DNA of 64,000 nucleotides from Nitrosospira sp. Nsp2 (lineage in GTDB: Bacteria; Pseudomonadota; Gammaproteobacteria; Burkholderiales; Nitrosomonadaceae), in the NCBI RefSeq assembly GCF_003050965.1, contig NZ_QAOU01000001.1, positions 620,001 through 684,000 on the forward strand, in the 5' to 3' direction. The position numbers and the translations under genes are program-made. Positions 47,393 to 56,537 of this stretch are shown here, piece after piece; position 1 is the first letter of the stretch; every line of letters begins with the position of its first letter. The notes under the pieces were generated by a model that was not told where the DNA came from, did not search any database, and worked only from the letters and a program-made list of their open reading frames with translations.

Positions 47393-48118
47393 CTAGAGAC
47401 GATGGAGCCCCCGGGCTTCTTCAACCATTCTTTTCAACTTTGCAATATCCAGTATGTGTAATTCATGGGATTCGCGTATGACCAGTTTGGCGCGGGCCAG
47501 CGCGTTCAATTCCCGAGTCACTGCTTCACGATGGGTGCTGAGAAGATTGGCAAGTTCAGTATGAGTGGGTGCTGGTGAAATCACGCCCATGTTTGGCGCC
47601 GCTGTTTGCCTTTTTGCAAGTCGCAATAATTGGATATGAATACGATTGCGGACAGAAAGTGTGCTGTAATCAAAGACACGCTCGGTTAAACGGCGCACTT
47701 GTCCGGCTAAACGCTTGAGGATAGCCAGTGATATATGTGGGTTGGATTGAAGGAGATTCAGGAAATCGGGTGCGGACATGGATGCCGCTATCGAATCTGT
47801 TTTAGCAATTACAAGGGCGGAGCGGGCAAGGCCATCAATGGCCGTTACTTCGCCAAACATTTCGCCGGCCGGCAGGTCGCATAAGATAACTTCATGGCCG
47901 GACGACGAGTAGTAGGTAATGCGAATCTCGCCTTGTACGATAAAGAAGGTGTGGTTCGTATCTTCCCGATACCCGACGATATGCTCGCCTGAATAGTAAT
48001 GATGCCAATGGCAGCATTTGGCTACAAGCGCAAGATCTGTTTGGTGAAGATGCCGAAATTCCTTGATAACCGCAAGCATTGCGCTGGCACGTTCAGCTGT
48101 GATGTCTGGCGCAATCAT
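47393..48118 (-). CDS. Crp/Fnr family regulator with CRP-like cAMP and DNA-binding residues
   Basis: 241 residues. The cyclic-nucleotide-binding domain (about 20-125) has GEMFGEVTAIDGLARSALV, which fits the CRP phosphate-binding cassette with Gly89, Glu90, Arg99 and Ser100 in the ligand positions. After the dimer helix, the winged helix has THTELANLLSTHREAVTREL. Its recognition helix REAVTR keeps the Arg, Glu and Arg that in CRP read TGTGA (R197, E198, R202). No Fe-S cysteine cluster, so it is not FNR. The CRP C-helix Thr that touches adenine does not clearly align, so cAMP binding is likely but not sure. A perfect CRP-type site lies at 54947-54962. Confidence 0.88.
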   Translation of the reverse strand: MIAPDITAERASAMLAVIKEFRHLHQTDLALVAKCCHWHHYYSGEHIVGYREDTNHTFFIVQGEIRITYYSSSGHEVILCDLPAGEMFGEVTAIDGLARSALVIAKTDSIAASMSAPDFLNLLQSNPHISLAILKRLAGQVRRLTERVFDYSTLSVRNRIHIQLLRLAKRQTAAPNMGVISPAPTHTELANLLSTHREAVTRELNALARAKLVIRESHELHILDIAKLKRMVEEARGLHRL

Positions 48119-48331
48119 CTCCGGTCTCTCCTCTCATCTATGTGCGACAACTCGGCAGGTTTCCGTGAGCACGTACAGGAGCGCTCCGTTTGCAAGGGGC
48201 GAGCGGGGGCAACGCAGCGCGCTTCCCATTGAATCTATATAGAACCCGTGGGATTTCCGTCGTTCAACGTCGTGCCACCTTCACCGTAATCACGGATAAG
48301 CAGAGAATGGTGCCAGAGATAGTATGTGCGC

Positions 48332-48760
48332 TTAGGCGATCGGCTTTCGCTCCCCAACGGGACATCCACGGCCTCCTATACATACTTCGTGAGCTTCAAT
48401 CTGCGCGCCATCCTGATTTCGCTCGCCTCTTGTCAGCCACCAGCAGCCATCCGCTTCCTGTCTGATTTGAGTGGAAAACTTTCCTCCGCCGGCATCATCA
48501 TCCGTCGGGTCCTCCGCGGGCGGATTTTGCGCCTCACTGTGTGCCGGGTGTTTCATATCGCTGACCGTGAGAACGTGTATATGGTTGTGCTTATCGATTA
48601 CGATGGCAAATTGAACGTCCAGGATACTAACCGCCTCACGTATATTATCAGTGACTTTTATATGCACGTCCTTGGCTGGAGCGATGGGGGTCGCGGCGGC
48701 TACCGGTGCCGCTAAAGTCAAAGTTACCACTCCCGCCAATATCTTCGTTATTGCGCTCAT
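48332..48760 (-). CDS. Small secreted protein, operon partner of the FecR-TPR-barrel gene
   Basis: 142 residues with a signal peptide (MSAITKILAGVVTLTLAAPVAAA) and an N-terminal domain DVHIKVTDNIREAVSILDVQFAIVID. A short His-rich stretch (HNHIHVL), an acidic linker (PAEDPTDDDAGGG) and a Cys-containing C-terminus follow. AAGGAG lies 6 nt before the ATG. It starts 9 bp after the stop of the large FecR-TPR-barrel gene, so they are in one operon. The family is not recognised; the C-terminal third may be poorly conserved. Confidence 0.65.
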   Translation of the reverse strand: MSAITKILAGVVTLTLAAPVAAATPIAPAKDVHIKVTDNIREAVSILDVQFAIVIDKHNHIHVLTVSDMKHPAHSEAQNPPAEDPTDDDAGGGKFSTQIRQEADGCWWLTRGERNQDGAQIEAHEVCIGGRGCPVGERKPIA

Positions 48761-48769
48761 TTTTTCTCC

Positions 48770-51700
48770 TTAAAAGTTTAACGTAACACGTAAAAACAAA
48801 GTGCGATGCGGGGTGAAACGTTGATAGTAAACAGGTTCGGATGCCTGGAAATTGACATTCCTGTAGAAGAAATCCTCGTCCAGAAGATTTCTGCCTTCCA
48901 GGCTTAAAATACCTCGTCGGTTAGGCAGTCGATAACCTACGGCCGCATCCAGCAAAACGAAGTCGTCAACCCCGGAATTTTCGCCCGTACGACTTTTTAC
49001 TTTCTGGTGAACATATGTTGTCGTCATTTTCGCAAATACGCCCGAAGGATGGTAGAAACTGACGTTGACCGGCGCGCTTGCCGTTTCAATTCCATACGGT
49101 CCGGTTGTGGAGGCGTCCCGGGCAAATTTTTCAAATTGAAACTCGCCTTTGGCCGAGAAATATGGATGAGGTAATAAGTAAAGGTATGCCCGATAGAGTT
49201 TTTCCTGTTGGCTTTCCGTTCTGCTGTAAGTCAGATTATCCGAGAAAAATGGAACGCCAAGGTTGCGGTCCGAGATTTCCACGCCCGCGTACAAATTCTC
49301 GGATACGACAGCATCAAGGCCTGCTCCCCTGCGTCGCGCCGTCGTTCCGTTCACGTCATCAAATAGCTGGTTGAACCCCGCGACCTGTGTAGGCTCAAGC
49401 GTTGGATTCGCAATGAGAGCCGACTTGACCGTCTCGAACCATGCAAGCCGCAGGCGAAGCCTGCGCGTAATGTCCCATTGCAACCCGAATTTCGGATTAA
49501 ATTTATCGATTTCGAAATTTGTGCCGTCCTTCAGGGAGACGTAATTTCCACCAATTGTTCCGGTGATATTTCCGGGTAAATTTATATTTGTATAGAGATA
49601 ACCGCTGTAGCGTTCCCTCCTGAAGTTTCGCAGCCCTAAATTGCACTCCATGAACTGGGGACATGGCACTCCGAAATCCAGCCTTTCTCCTTTACTCGCA
49701 TCGATTTGATATGCCCCGCCCCCCGTGGTTACGTTGTACCGTTCGCCGCGGAGAAGATATTGAGCTTCCGCTTGATAGCCTCTGCTTTTAGTTGTGGTTG
49801 TATCGGTAACATTTGTTCCGGGAAACGTGTTGTCCGGAACATTTATCAAAGCCTCTTTCCTATCAGTATAGATCCCGGACAGGATGAGATCCTGGTTGGG
49901 TGATAACGAATACCGCGCCCCGATCCTTGCCGTATCTTCGTCCAGTTTTCTCCGGTCTGGAGTAAAAACAGCAGGGTTAAAATTCAGTAACAAATCGCCG
50001 TGTTCAGTCTGGCGCGTGCGCACTTCGGCCTGCACATTAAAACGCGGAGTTACCGCATACTGCATGAATGCATTATAAATATTGTGTTTCTGATCATTGT
50101 TCTGACGAAATCCGTCGGTGTTGTAGTGAAACTGCCCGACACTGACTGAAGCGCGGCCATAAAGCGCCGAGAGCACAGCTTCGTCCCCGCGGGTGCTCTG
50201 GTTGCCTATCACGCCGGAAGCGACGAACTGGGGTTTGTTCCGCTCAAGCAACGGCGTAAATTCATTAAAGGCCGCCCTTGCCGGGCCCGTTCCGGTAATA
50301 ATATTGAGATCAGCCACTGCAAGGCGCGGTTGAACCGGATTTACGTTTACGGGTTGCAGGAGTTGAGCCTGAAGAAGTTCGCTGACCCGGGCAACCTCAT
50401 ATCGGGGGGTGTCTGCGTAGGTGTCCGAGAGAAATCGATGCGCCGAGTGATTGGCAGGGTCGATAGTCAATGATTTCGCTGTTTCCACAATCGCGCGGTT
50501 CCCGAAACCCAGATTGTCATAGATGCGCGCCAGGCTGGAACCGCGCGCTGCCTGATCCTGATCAAGCAAGAGCCTCGAACGGTAGACTGCCCGGTTATCG
50601 TTCAGCTCGATGGACTTTTGAATATCGCGCAGTGCCTCCACGGGCTGGTTCTGGGTCTGTTTCATGATTCCGTCATAGAGCCAGGGTGTGGGATCATTGG
50701 GGTCCCGTTCTTTTGCCAGATCAAACTGCGTTCCCGCGAGGGAATAGCGCCTCTCTTCAAAATATGCTTTCCCTAGATAACTGCGGATGAGGGAATTTGC
50801 CGGGTCGAGACTGGCGGCGGTCTCAAGCTCAATCCGGCCGGCCTCAAGATCACCTTCGCGTATTCTCGCAAGGCCAACACCAAGCCTCGGCATGGGATCG
50901 GTCTGGTCGAGCTCGACCGCGCGGGAGAAAGCGGCGTTTGCCGCGCCGATGTCGATCTGAACGAGGTGGGTAAAGCCCAATACGGTCTGCGTTCTGGCGA
51001 GATCCGGTTTGAGTCGCACAGCCTGTTGCGCAGCCTTGACGGCCCGCTCCGGATAACCGGCAGCCATCTGCAACTCAGCCAGCCGCGCCCATCCGAGGGC
51101 ATTCTCTGGGTCAAGCTCGACCGCCTTTTTTGCGCTTTCCAGCGCTTCCTCGATCCTGAAGCGCGCTTGCTGCGCGTAGGACAATGCCAGCCAGGCGGCA
51201 AAGGAGGCTGGATTCAGCTCGACCGCATGGGTGGCCATGGCGAGCGCCCGCTCGTTATCGTTCTGCACGGTAGCGATCACGGCTTGCAGGGCGTAGGCGT
51301 CGCTGTTGCCGGGTTCGATTCGCAGCGCTTGAGCGATATTTGCGCTGGCTTCATCGCTGCGACCGGCCGACAGAAGGAGCCCGGCGCGGTAGATCAGGAA
51401 GCGAGGCGAGTGCTCGCCCTCAGGCACATCATCGAGCGCCGCGAGCGCTTCCGTAATTCTGCCGTGTTCATACCGGTCAATAGCAATACGCAAGTGTTGC
51501 GTTGCGGGTTCGTCGTCTGGCTGCTCGTCGAGCTGATAGCTGATAATCGCCGGATAGAATAACGCCCATTGGACGGCATCCATCGGACGCACGACTGTTT
51601 CTCTCCGCGGCGCCTGGTCCCTGGGGACAACCGCTGCCTCATTGTCCGCGAGGATAATGCTTCCGTGGCTATTGCTGGCCGAGAGCTTGCCCTCGTACAT

Positions 51701-52195
51701 CACCAGGTTTGCCTGGTCCTGGTCCAGCTCAATTAAAAATTCGGTTCCCTCGACGCCGGCATTTAAGAACGGGGTGTTTATTTTGAAGGGCTTTGGCGTC
51801 CTGGTCAGTACATGCATCGCGCCCGTGAGCATTTCCAGCAGCGTTTGACGCTCTCCATCGGCACCCCCAAGCACGAGCGTGGTTTTCTGGTCCAGCCGGA
51901 GCATGCTTTCATTGCTGAGCCGCAGTGCTGCACGGCTGTGCTGCCGTACGCGGATCATATCGCCTGGGCAAAGACTATGGTTCAGTACCGTCGGCTGCCA
52001 GTTTTTTTCTTGGGAGCGGCGCACTTCTACGATCCCCTGCACGGATACCACCAGGGCGATTGCAGGGGTGCAAAGTTCCGCGGCCGATGCATCAAAAACT
52101 GAGTTGAACAGGGCAGCCGCCAGGATCAGTAGAACCACCGCGCTATGTTTGCAGGCGGAGACTGATCTTCTTAGACCTTCCTGAGGATTATTCAT
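48770..52195 (-). CDS. FecR domain - TPR - outer-membrane beta-barrel fusion protein
   Basis: 1141 residues. Signal peptide or membrane anchor (about 18-39); a FecR domain (about 50-190: VVSVQGIVEVRR, SLCPGDMIRVRQHSRAALRLSN, GVEGTEFLI); at least eight TPR units (about 225-580, e.g. NALGWARLAELQMAAGYPERA); and a beta-rich C-terminal half (about 640-1141) of alternating strands ending in FLRVTLNF, the terminal Phe typical of outer-membrane proteins. LSLEGRNLLDEDFFYRNVNF resembles TonB-receptor ends, but no plug domain is seen. FecR-TPR and TPR-barrel proteins are known separately; here one chain would span from a periplasmic sensor to an outer-membrane pore. It lies in the same direction as, and 122 bp after, the CHASE2 cyclase gene. 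Confidence 0.87.
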   Translation of the reverse strand: MNNPQEGLRRSVSACKHSAVVLLILAAALFNSVFDASAAELCTPAIALVVSVQGIVEVRRSQEKNWQPTVLNHSLCPGDMIRVRQHSRAALRLSNESMLRLDQKTTLVLGGADGERQTLLEMLTGAMHVLTRTPKPFKINTPFLNAGVEGTEFLIELDQDQANLVMYEGKLSASNSHGSIILADNEAAVVPRDQAPRRETVVRPMDAVQWALFYPAIISYQLDEQPDDEPATQHLRIAIDRYEHGRITEALAALDDVPEGEHSPRFLIYRAGLLLSAGRSDEASANIAQALRIEPGNSDAYALQAVIATVQNDNERALAMATHAVELNPASFAAWLALSYAQQARFRIEEALESAKKAVELDPENALGWARLAELQMAAGYPERAVKAAQQAVRLKPDLARTQTVLGFTHLVQIDIGAANAAFSRAVELDQTDPMPRLGVGLARIREGDLEAGRIELETAASLDPANSLIRSYLGKAYFEERRYSLAGTQFDLAKERDPNDPTPWLYDGIMKQTQNQPVEALRDIQKSIELNDNRAVYRSRLLLDQDQAARGSSLARIYDNLGFGNRAIVETAKSLTIDPANHSAHRFLSDTYADTPRYEVARVSELLQAQLLQPVNVNPVQPRLAVADLNIITGTGPARAAFNEFTPLLERNKPQFVASGVIGNQSTRGDEAVLSALYGRASVSVGQFHYNTDGFRQNNDQKHNIYNAFMQYAVTPRFNVQAEVRTRQTEHGDLLLNFNPAVFTPDRRKLDEDTARIGARYSLSPNQDLILSGIYTDRKEALINVPDNTFPGTNVTDTTTTKSRGYQAEAQYLLRGERYNVTTGGGAYQIDASKGERLDFGVPCPQFMECNLGLRNFRRERYSGYLYTNINLPGNITGTIGGNYVSLKDGTNFEIDKFNPKFGLQWDITRRLRLRLAWFETVKSALIANPTLEPTQVAGFNQLFDDVNGTTARRRGAGLDAVVSENLYAGVEISDRNLGVPFFSDNLTYSRTESQQEKLYRAYLYLLPHPYFSAKGEFQFEKFARDASTTGPYGIETASAPVNVSFYHPSGVFAKMTTTYVHQKVKSRTGENSGVDDFVLLDAAVGYRLPNRRGILSLEGRNLLDEDFFYRNVNFQASEPVYYQRFTPHRTLFLRVTLNF

Positions 52196-52317
52196 TTTAA
52201 CCAGTCATTCCGGTTTGCATTCGCAGTTTTTTCCAGTGCGCTGCCTCGGTTTTTTTCGCGGGATTCATTGAATCGGGTCGCACGACTTCGTAAGCTTGTA
52301 TTCCATTTCTCCCAGTT

Positions 52318-54588
52318 TCACTTTCCTTCCATTCGTATGCACGCATCCCAGGGCCCCACCGGTGGCGTTTCCCGATAATGCTGGCAGCGCTTCAGATAAA
52401 ATCGGGCCGGGCCGTCATCAGGAAATGCTTTGAGAATTTCCGCGAAGTTGTAGCATCCCCTGTTCCATTCTTGCGCTTCGTAAGCAAGCATGGCATCGGT
52501 GAAGATTTCGGCGAGCCACGTCTGTTCGCTGCTCGCCTCCTGCTTGCGCCCCATGAGTTCGGCTACGCGTATGAAAGTCGTTCTCCCCGCCAGCAGAAAC
52601 CTTCCGACCGAACGTGTCAGGAAATCGTCCAGTCCTTCGATGACTTGTTCCGATACCAATAGGCGTGTGCCGAGATATTTGTTGAGACCCTGGATGCGGT
52701 TCGCGGTGTTTACGATGTCGCCGACCGCGCGGTACTCAAAGTGGTGGAGCGCGCCAACGGCGCCAAGGAGCATCTCGCCTGAGTGCAACCCAATACGGGT
52801 ATAAAGCGGGGGCCTGCCTTTAATCGCGTTAAAGCGTTCCAGCGCATCCGCAATATCGAGGCAGGCTAGGCATGCCTTCTTACGTAAAGAAGACTCATCC
52901 CCTGAAGAGGTAGTCCATATCGCGAGCATGGCGTCTCCTACGACGTCTGAAACCGCGCCTTCATGCCGGCTTACGGGTTCAAACATGGTTGCGTAGTAGT
53001 CGTTCATCAACAAGCCAAGCTGAGCGGGGTTCATCTCCTCTGAAAGCGTCGTATACCTGTCCGCATCGGTCGCTAGGCACGCGCCATGAACCAATCGATT
53101 GTTGGTCGTGATGGGACCTGTACTCTTTAAAATTTCGGTGACAACTCGCTGGGGCACGAATTTAGCGAATGCTTTCTTGAGGATCTCGCGTTCCCGTTTG
53201 ACGTCGTAATACTTTAGCGATACGGCTCCGAACACAGCGACGGGAACTTGCAGCAGCGGTACGATCAGGGGCAGCCAGTTCCCCGCGTTGGTGAATTGAT
53301 GGTGCGCGATATAGACATAGATGGAGACAAAACCCAGACCGAGAAGTACGAAAACCGTACCGAGCGTGATATTGGTGGGTTGAGGCAGCGCGGCGACGAC
53401 AATCGCTATGGCGAACCCCCAGAGAAAAACGATCGCGAGATTCAAGGGGGGAGGGAGGAGCCGCAGGGGGCGATCTTCCAGCAGATTGGCGAAAGCGGTC
53501 GCGGCGATCTCGACCCCGCTTAGATAAAGCCCGTCAGACCGCGAGAACACGGTATGGTAGTCGTCTCTAATTCGGTCCTGCTCGGGCTGCGTTGCGGCCG
53601 AAAAACCAACAAACACAGCTTTGCCTTTAAAATCATTTTCTGTTGGTCCGCCCGTTCCCGAACCATGGTGAGATCGTAGTGCCTGGTAATAAGGTATGGT
53701 TCGTACTGTACGCGGGGGGCCGTAAAAATTCAGGTAGCGTGCTTCATCGCCGGAATAAAGGCTCACCATCGATCTGATAAGTCGCCTTGATTGTTGGTCG
53801 AGACGAGCGTCGCGGTTCAACGCGGTGATCATTTGCTGAGCAAGCTGGGGCTCGTCGGTGAAAATGCCGCGCAGGGTCAAGATCAAATTCTCGACAGCGA
53901 TACTGTTTCTATCTGGAAGCCGCAACGCCAGGGATGGATTGGCGTCGCGCAACAAGCGGGCAAAATCTTCATACGCATCCAACGCGAAAAGCTGTAGCGC
54001 GACTACTGGTAGCGTTGGCGCTTCGCCAGCATCGGTCTTGAACGCCCAGTAATCGTTTATCCTGGAGGTTCGTGGCAAGGGAAACGTCGCTTGGGCAGCC
54101 GCAGCGTCTGCGATGATGGGAAGAAGGGCCGCGCTCTTTACCATTGAGCCGAAGTGAGCCCCGCCCCCCTGCTCGGCCGGTAAGGGCGAATCCTCACGGT
54201 CCAATCTTTCCACGATCACGACGTTGCCCGCGTTATTTATCGCCTTCGCCAACGCCACGTCATACTCCGGCACCTTGCCGGGCGTGTCGAACCGCAAATC
54301 GAAGGCAATTACTTTTGCACCCGCTTCCGATAAGTTTTCGATAAGATGGGCGTGGACATCGCGGGGCCACAGCCCGGGCACGACCGGTAAATTCAACTGG
54401 ACGGCCGAGGCCTTATCTATGGCCACCACCATCACGTCGGGCGGCGCCGGGGCTGCGCCACGCAGCTGAAATAGCCGGGGCAGTCCAAGATCTTCCTCCA
54501 GCTCCAGCCCCAACGGCGTCAGGTTGATCAATACCCCAAACGTGCCGACGAGAAATGCGAATAACAGACGTTTGATCCAGTCCGTCAT
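52318..54588 (-). CDS. CHASE2-domain adenylate/guanylate cyclase
   Basis: 756 residues. One N-terminal membrane segment (RLLFAFLVGTFGVLINLTPL), a periplasmic CHASE2 sensor (about 30-350; VMVVAIDKASAVQL, WPRDVHAHLI, AKVIAFDLRFD, GKAVFVGFSA), three closely spaced membrane helices (about 380-460), and a class III cyclase domain (about 500-680) with ATDADRYTTLSEEM, SDVVGDAMLAIW, HSGEMLLGAVG and FEYRAVGDIVNTANRIQ. The metal Asp and Arg of the catalytic site appear intact; the product is probably cAMP. FecR proteins and CHASE2 cyclases often occur together, as here. A perfect CRP site lies about 360 bp upstream. Confidence 0.93.
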   Translation of the reverse strand: MTDWIKRLLFAFLVGTFGVLINLTPLGLELEEDLGLPRLFQLRGAAPAPPDVMVVAIDKASAVQLNLPVVPGLWPRDVHAHLIENLSEAGAKVIAFDLRFDTPGKVPEYDVALAKAINNAGNVVIVERLDREDSPLPAEQGGGAHFGSMVKSAALLPIIADAAAAQATFPLPRTSRINDYWAFKTDAGEAPTLPVVALQLFALDAYEDFARLLRDANPSLALRLPDRNSIAVENLILTLRGIFTDEPQLAQQMITALNRDARLDQQSRRLIRSMVSLYSGDEARYLNFYGPPRTVRTIPYYQALRSHHGSGTGGPTENDFKGKAVFVGFSAATQPEQDRIRDDYHTVFSRSDGLYLSGVEIAATAFANLLEDRPLRLLPPPLNLAIVFLWGFAIAIVVAALPQPTNITLGTVFVLLGLGFVSIYVYIAHHQFTNAGNWLPLIVPLLQVPVAVFGAVSLKYYDVKREREILKKAFAKFVPQRVVTEILKSTGPITTNNRLVHGACLATDADRYTTLSEEMNPAQLGLLMNDYYATMFEPVSRHEGAVSDVVGDAMLAIWTTSSGDESSLRKKACLACLDIADALERFNAIKGRPPLYTRIGLHSGEMLLGAVGALHHFEYRAVGDIVNTANRIQGLNKYLGTRLLVSEQVIEGLDDFLTRSVGRFLLAGRTTFIRVAELMGRKQEASSEQTWLAEIFTDAMLAYEAQEWNRGCYNFAEILKAFPDDGPARFYLKRCQHYRETPPVGPWDACIRMEGK

Positions 54589-55133
54589 GTTTAAGGAGTG
54601 CAGTTAGGAGGTCTGTATGATTTTCTTAAGGATAATTTGGTGAGGATAGCGCCGGCTGTTATGACGGGGGTGCTTAGCACCTCATTCACGCTCCTGATAA
54701 TCAGTGATGAGCGGCCGAAAAAATCGAATTGCATTGTTTACGCAAATTTGCCCATCTCGCAGGATAACGTTATCCGGGTTGGTTTAATGTTGGAAACCGC
54801 ACATAGTTAATTAAAAAGAACCATGCAGATGTGAACAGCGCCCGATCTGATGCCAGAACCCTGCGCCCACATCTCTCGCCCACTTCCCTTCTCGACCCTA
54901 CGGGGTCATTCTGTAACTCTAGCAGAAATATAAAACATCACAGACGTGTGACTTTTCTCACATCTTTTCGGCGCGCCGCGAAGTATCGTGTAATTGCGCG
55001 GCAATACGCGTAGCAGGGAAACAAGAGGGAAATAAGAAGAAAACACGAAGCAACCAAGAAGAATTACAAGAGGGAGACATCAAGTAGAGGAAACTTCATA
55101 AGCATCTTTTGATTGCATATAGAGGTAACTGCC
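54589..55133. other. Divergent intergenic region between cyclase and RTX genes
   Basis: 545 bp without a supported gene. It contains the CRP-type site at 54947-54962. The right part (55015-55110) is purine-rich on the plus strand (repeated agaag/gaaga/aagaa), a likely unstructured leader of the RTX mRNA. Confidence 0.5.
54947..54962. promoter_or_regulatory. Perfect CRP-type binding site TGTGA-N6-TCACA
   Basis: tgtgacttttctcaca matches both five-base half sites and the 6-bp spacing of the E. coli CRP consensus exactly. It lies 172 bp before the RTX start and about 360 bp before the cyclase start, so it could serve either promoter, more probably the RTX one. The CRP-like regulator of this window keeps the residues that read this sequence. 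Confidence 0.6.
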
Positions 55134-56042
55134 ATGGCTACTATTAATGGAACATCGTTAAACGATATCATTACGCCCGATTTTTCCAGCTTACCGGGCC
55201 AGGGAAACCTTCTTCCTACCGAGGGCGTTGACACTATCAGTGGATTAGGCGGGAACGACTGGATCGATGGCGGTGACGGTGACGATACCCTTAACGGCAA
55301 TTCCGGTGAGGATTGGTTGTCCGGCGGTAAGGGCAAAGATGAGCTGAATGGCGGCGACGGCAACGACTCGTTATCAGGTGGTGAAGGTGACGATGCTCTT
55401 AACGGCAATGCCGGCGAGGACTGGCTGTCCGGTGACGACGGTATCGATAAGCTTGACGGCGGAGCCGGCCATGATCGGTTGTCCGGTGGCGAAGGTGACG
55501 ACATTATGGACGGCAATGTCGGGGACGATTGGTTGTCAGGAGATGACGGTAACGATGCGCTTACGGGCAATAACGGCGTCGACTGGTTGTCAGGCGGCAA
55601 AGGCGACGATAAGCTTAATGGCGGTGTCGGCAACGATTGGTTGTTAGGGGGTGAAGGCCGCGATACGTTTGACGGTGGGGATGGCGATGATGTGCTTGCA
55701 GGCGGCATGGCAAAAGATGATCTGACTGGAGGAATCGGCATCGATGTGTTTGGGTACAGCTCCCTTGCCGACAGTGTTCCGGTAGAGGGATACCGCGATG
55801 TTATTCGAGATTTCGGCGTAGGGAACGACAAGATCGATCTCAGCAAGATCGATGCTGACACGACTGATCCCGTGAATGATCCCTTCACCTGGATCACGGG
55901 TCCTTTTACGGGAGTGCCTAGCCAACTCTATTTTGATCCTGTATCGAATCTTCTAAGAGGCGACACGGACGGTGACAAGCATGCTGATTTCGCGATTGAG
56001 GTCTTGGGTGCCGCGCCTGTCGCTGCGGACATCGTACTGTAA
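55134..56042 (+). CDS. RTX calcium-binding repeat protein (probable type I secretion substrate)
   Basis: 302 residues from MATINGTSLNDIITPD, with AGAGGT 7 nt before the ATG. Between about 30 and 205 are some 18 nonapeptide RTX repeats (GGDGDDTLN, GGEGDDALN, GGKGDDKLN and so on) that bind Ca2+ and fold into a beta roll outside the cell. The C-terminal part (SSLADSVPVEGYRDVIRDF to the end, AAPVAADIVL) has the character of a type I secretion signal; there is no N-terminal signal peptide. No enzyme domain is attached. The exporter genes are not in the window. A CRP-type site lies upstream. Confidence 0.92.
   Translation: MATINGTSLNDIITPDFSSLPGQGNLLPTEGVDTISGLGGNDWIDGGDGDDTLNGNSGEDWLSGGKGKDELNGGDGNDSLSGGEGDDALNGNAGEDWLSGDDGIDKLDGGAGHDRLSGGEGDDIMDGNVGDDWLSGDDGNDALTGNNGVDWLSGGKGDDKLNGGVGNDWLLGGEGRDTFDGGDGDDVLAGGMAKDDLTGGIGIDVFGYSSLADSVPVEGYRDVIRDFGVGNDKIDLSKIDADTTDPVNDPFTWITGPFTGVPSQLYFDPVSNLLRGDTDGDKHADFAIEVLGAAPVAADIVL
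55215..55740 (+). repeat. RTX repeat array with an 18- and 36-residue higher-order period
   Basis: Nonapeptides come in pairs, with DWLSG recurring as a start: DWLSGGKGKDELNGGDGND, DWLSGDDGIDKLDGGAGHD, DWLSGDDGNDALTG, DWLSGGKGDDKLNGG. This shows growth by duplication of 54- or 108-bp blocks, so length may differ between strains. Confidence 0.8.
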
Positions 56043-56537
56043 CCGGAAAGCGTTGCGGGCAGGGTTCTCATCCTTGCGGTAGCTCCCCGGGTTTCGTTGG
56101 CATGTTGGTAAAAATTCATCCATGCGACAGATTTAATATTCGCACGAGGGTGCTCAACTCCACAGCACTTCTTTGATATTGCAGAGTCAATCCTCCGCTG
56201 CCCCAGATATTTGATTGTAACGATTGTGGGGTCAAGTTGCCCTTCGGTAAGGCACCTCTATAGAAATTCCTGGACGTTCTCGCCACCGGCTTTAGAACCC
56301 TTATCCGCAGCCCGGAAAATACCACCCCCTAGTAAACAAATTCTTGTTAATCACATCTATTAGCAACACCTTGCTCACGGGAAATCTCATAATATATCTG
56401 CTATCCGGGTGGGCTCGAATATGCAAGATGCAGGAGGTATCCCAGACTTTGGTCAACGATGCCTTGGCTCCAGGTCGATAAATTCCAGAGGCAAAGGGAC
56501 CTCTAATAGAGGGACGTCTATATACATCCTTCCATGA
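56043..56537. other. Intergenic, no feature recognised
   Basis: No gene is supported on either strand. It ends with the stop codon (56535-56537) that closes the frame of the following flavoprotein gene. No terminator hairpin is obvious after the RTX gene. Confidence 0.4.
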
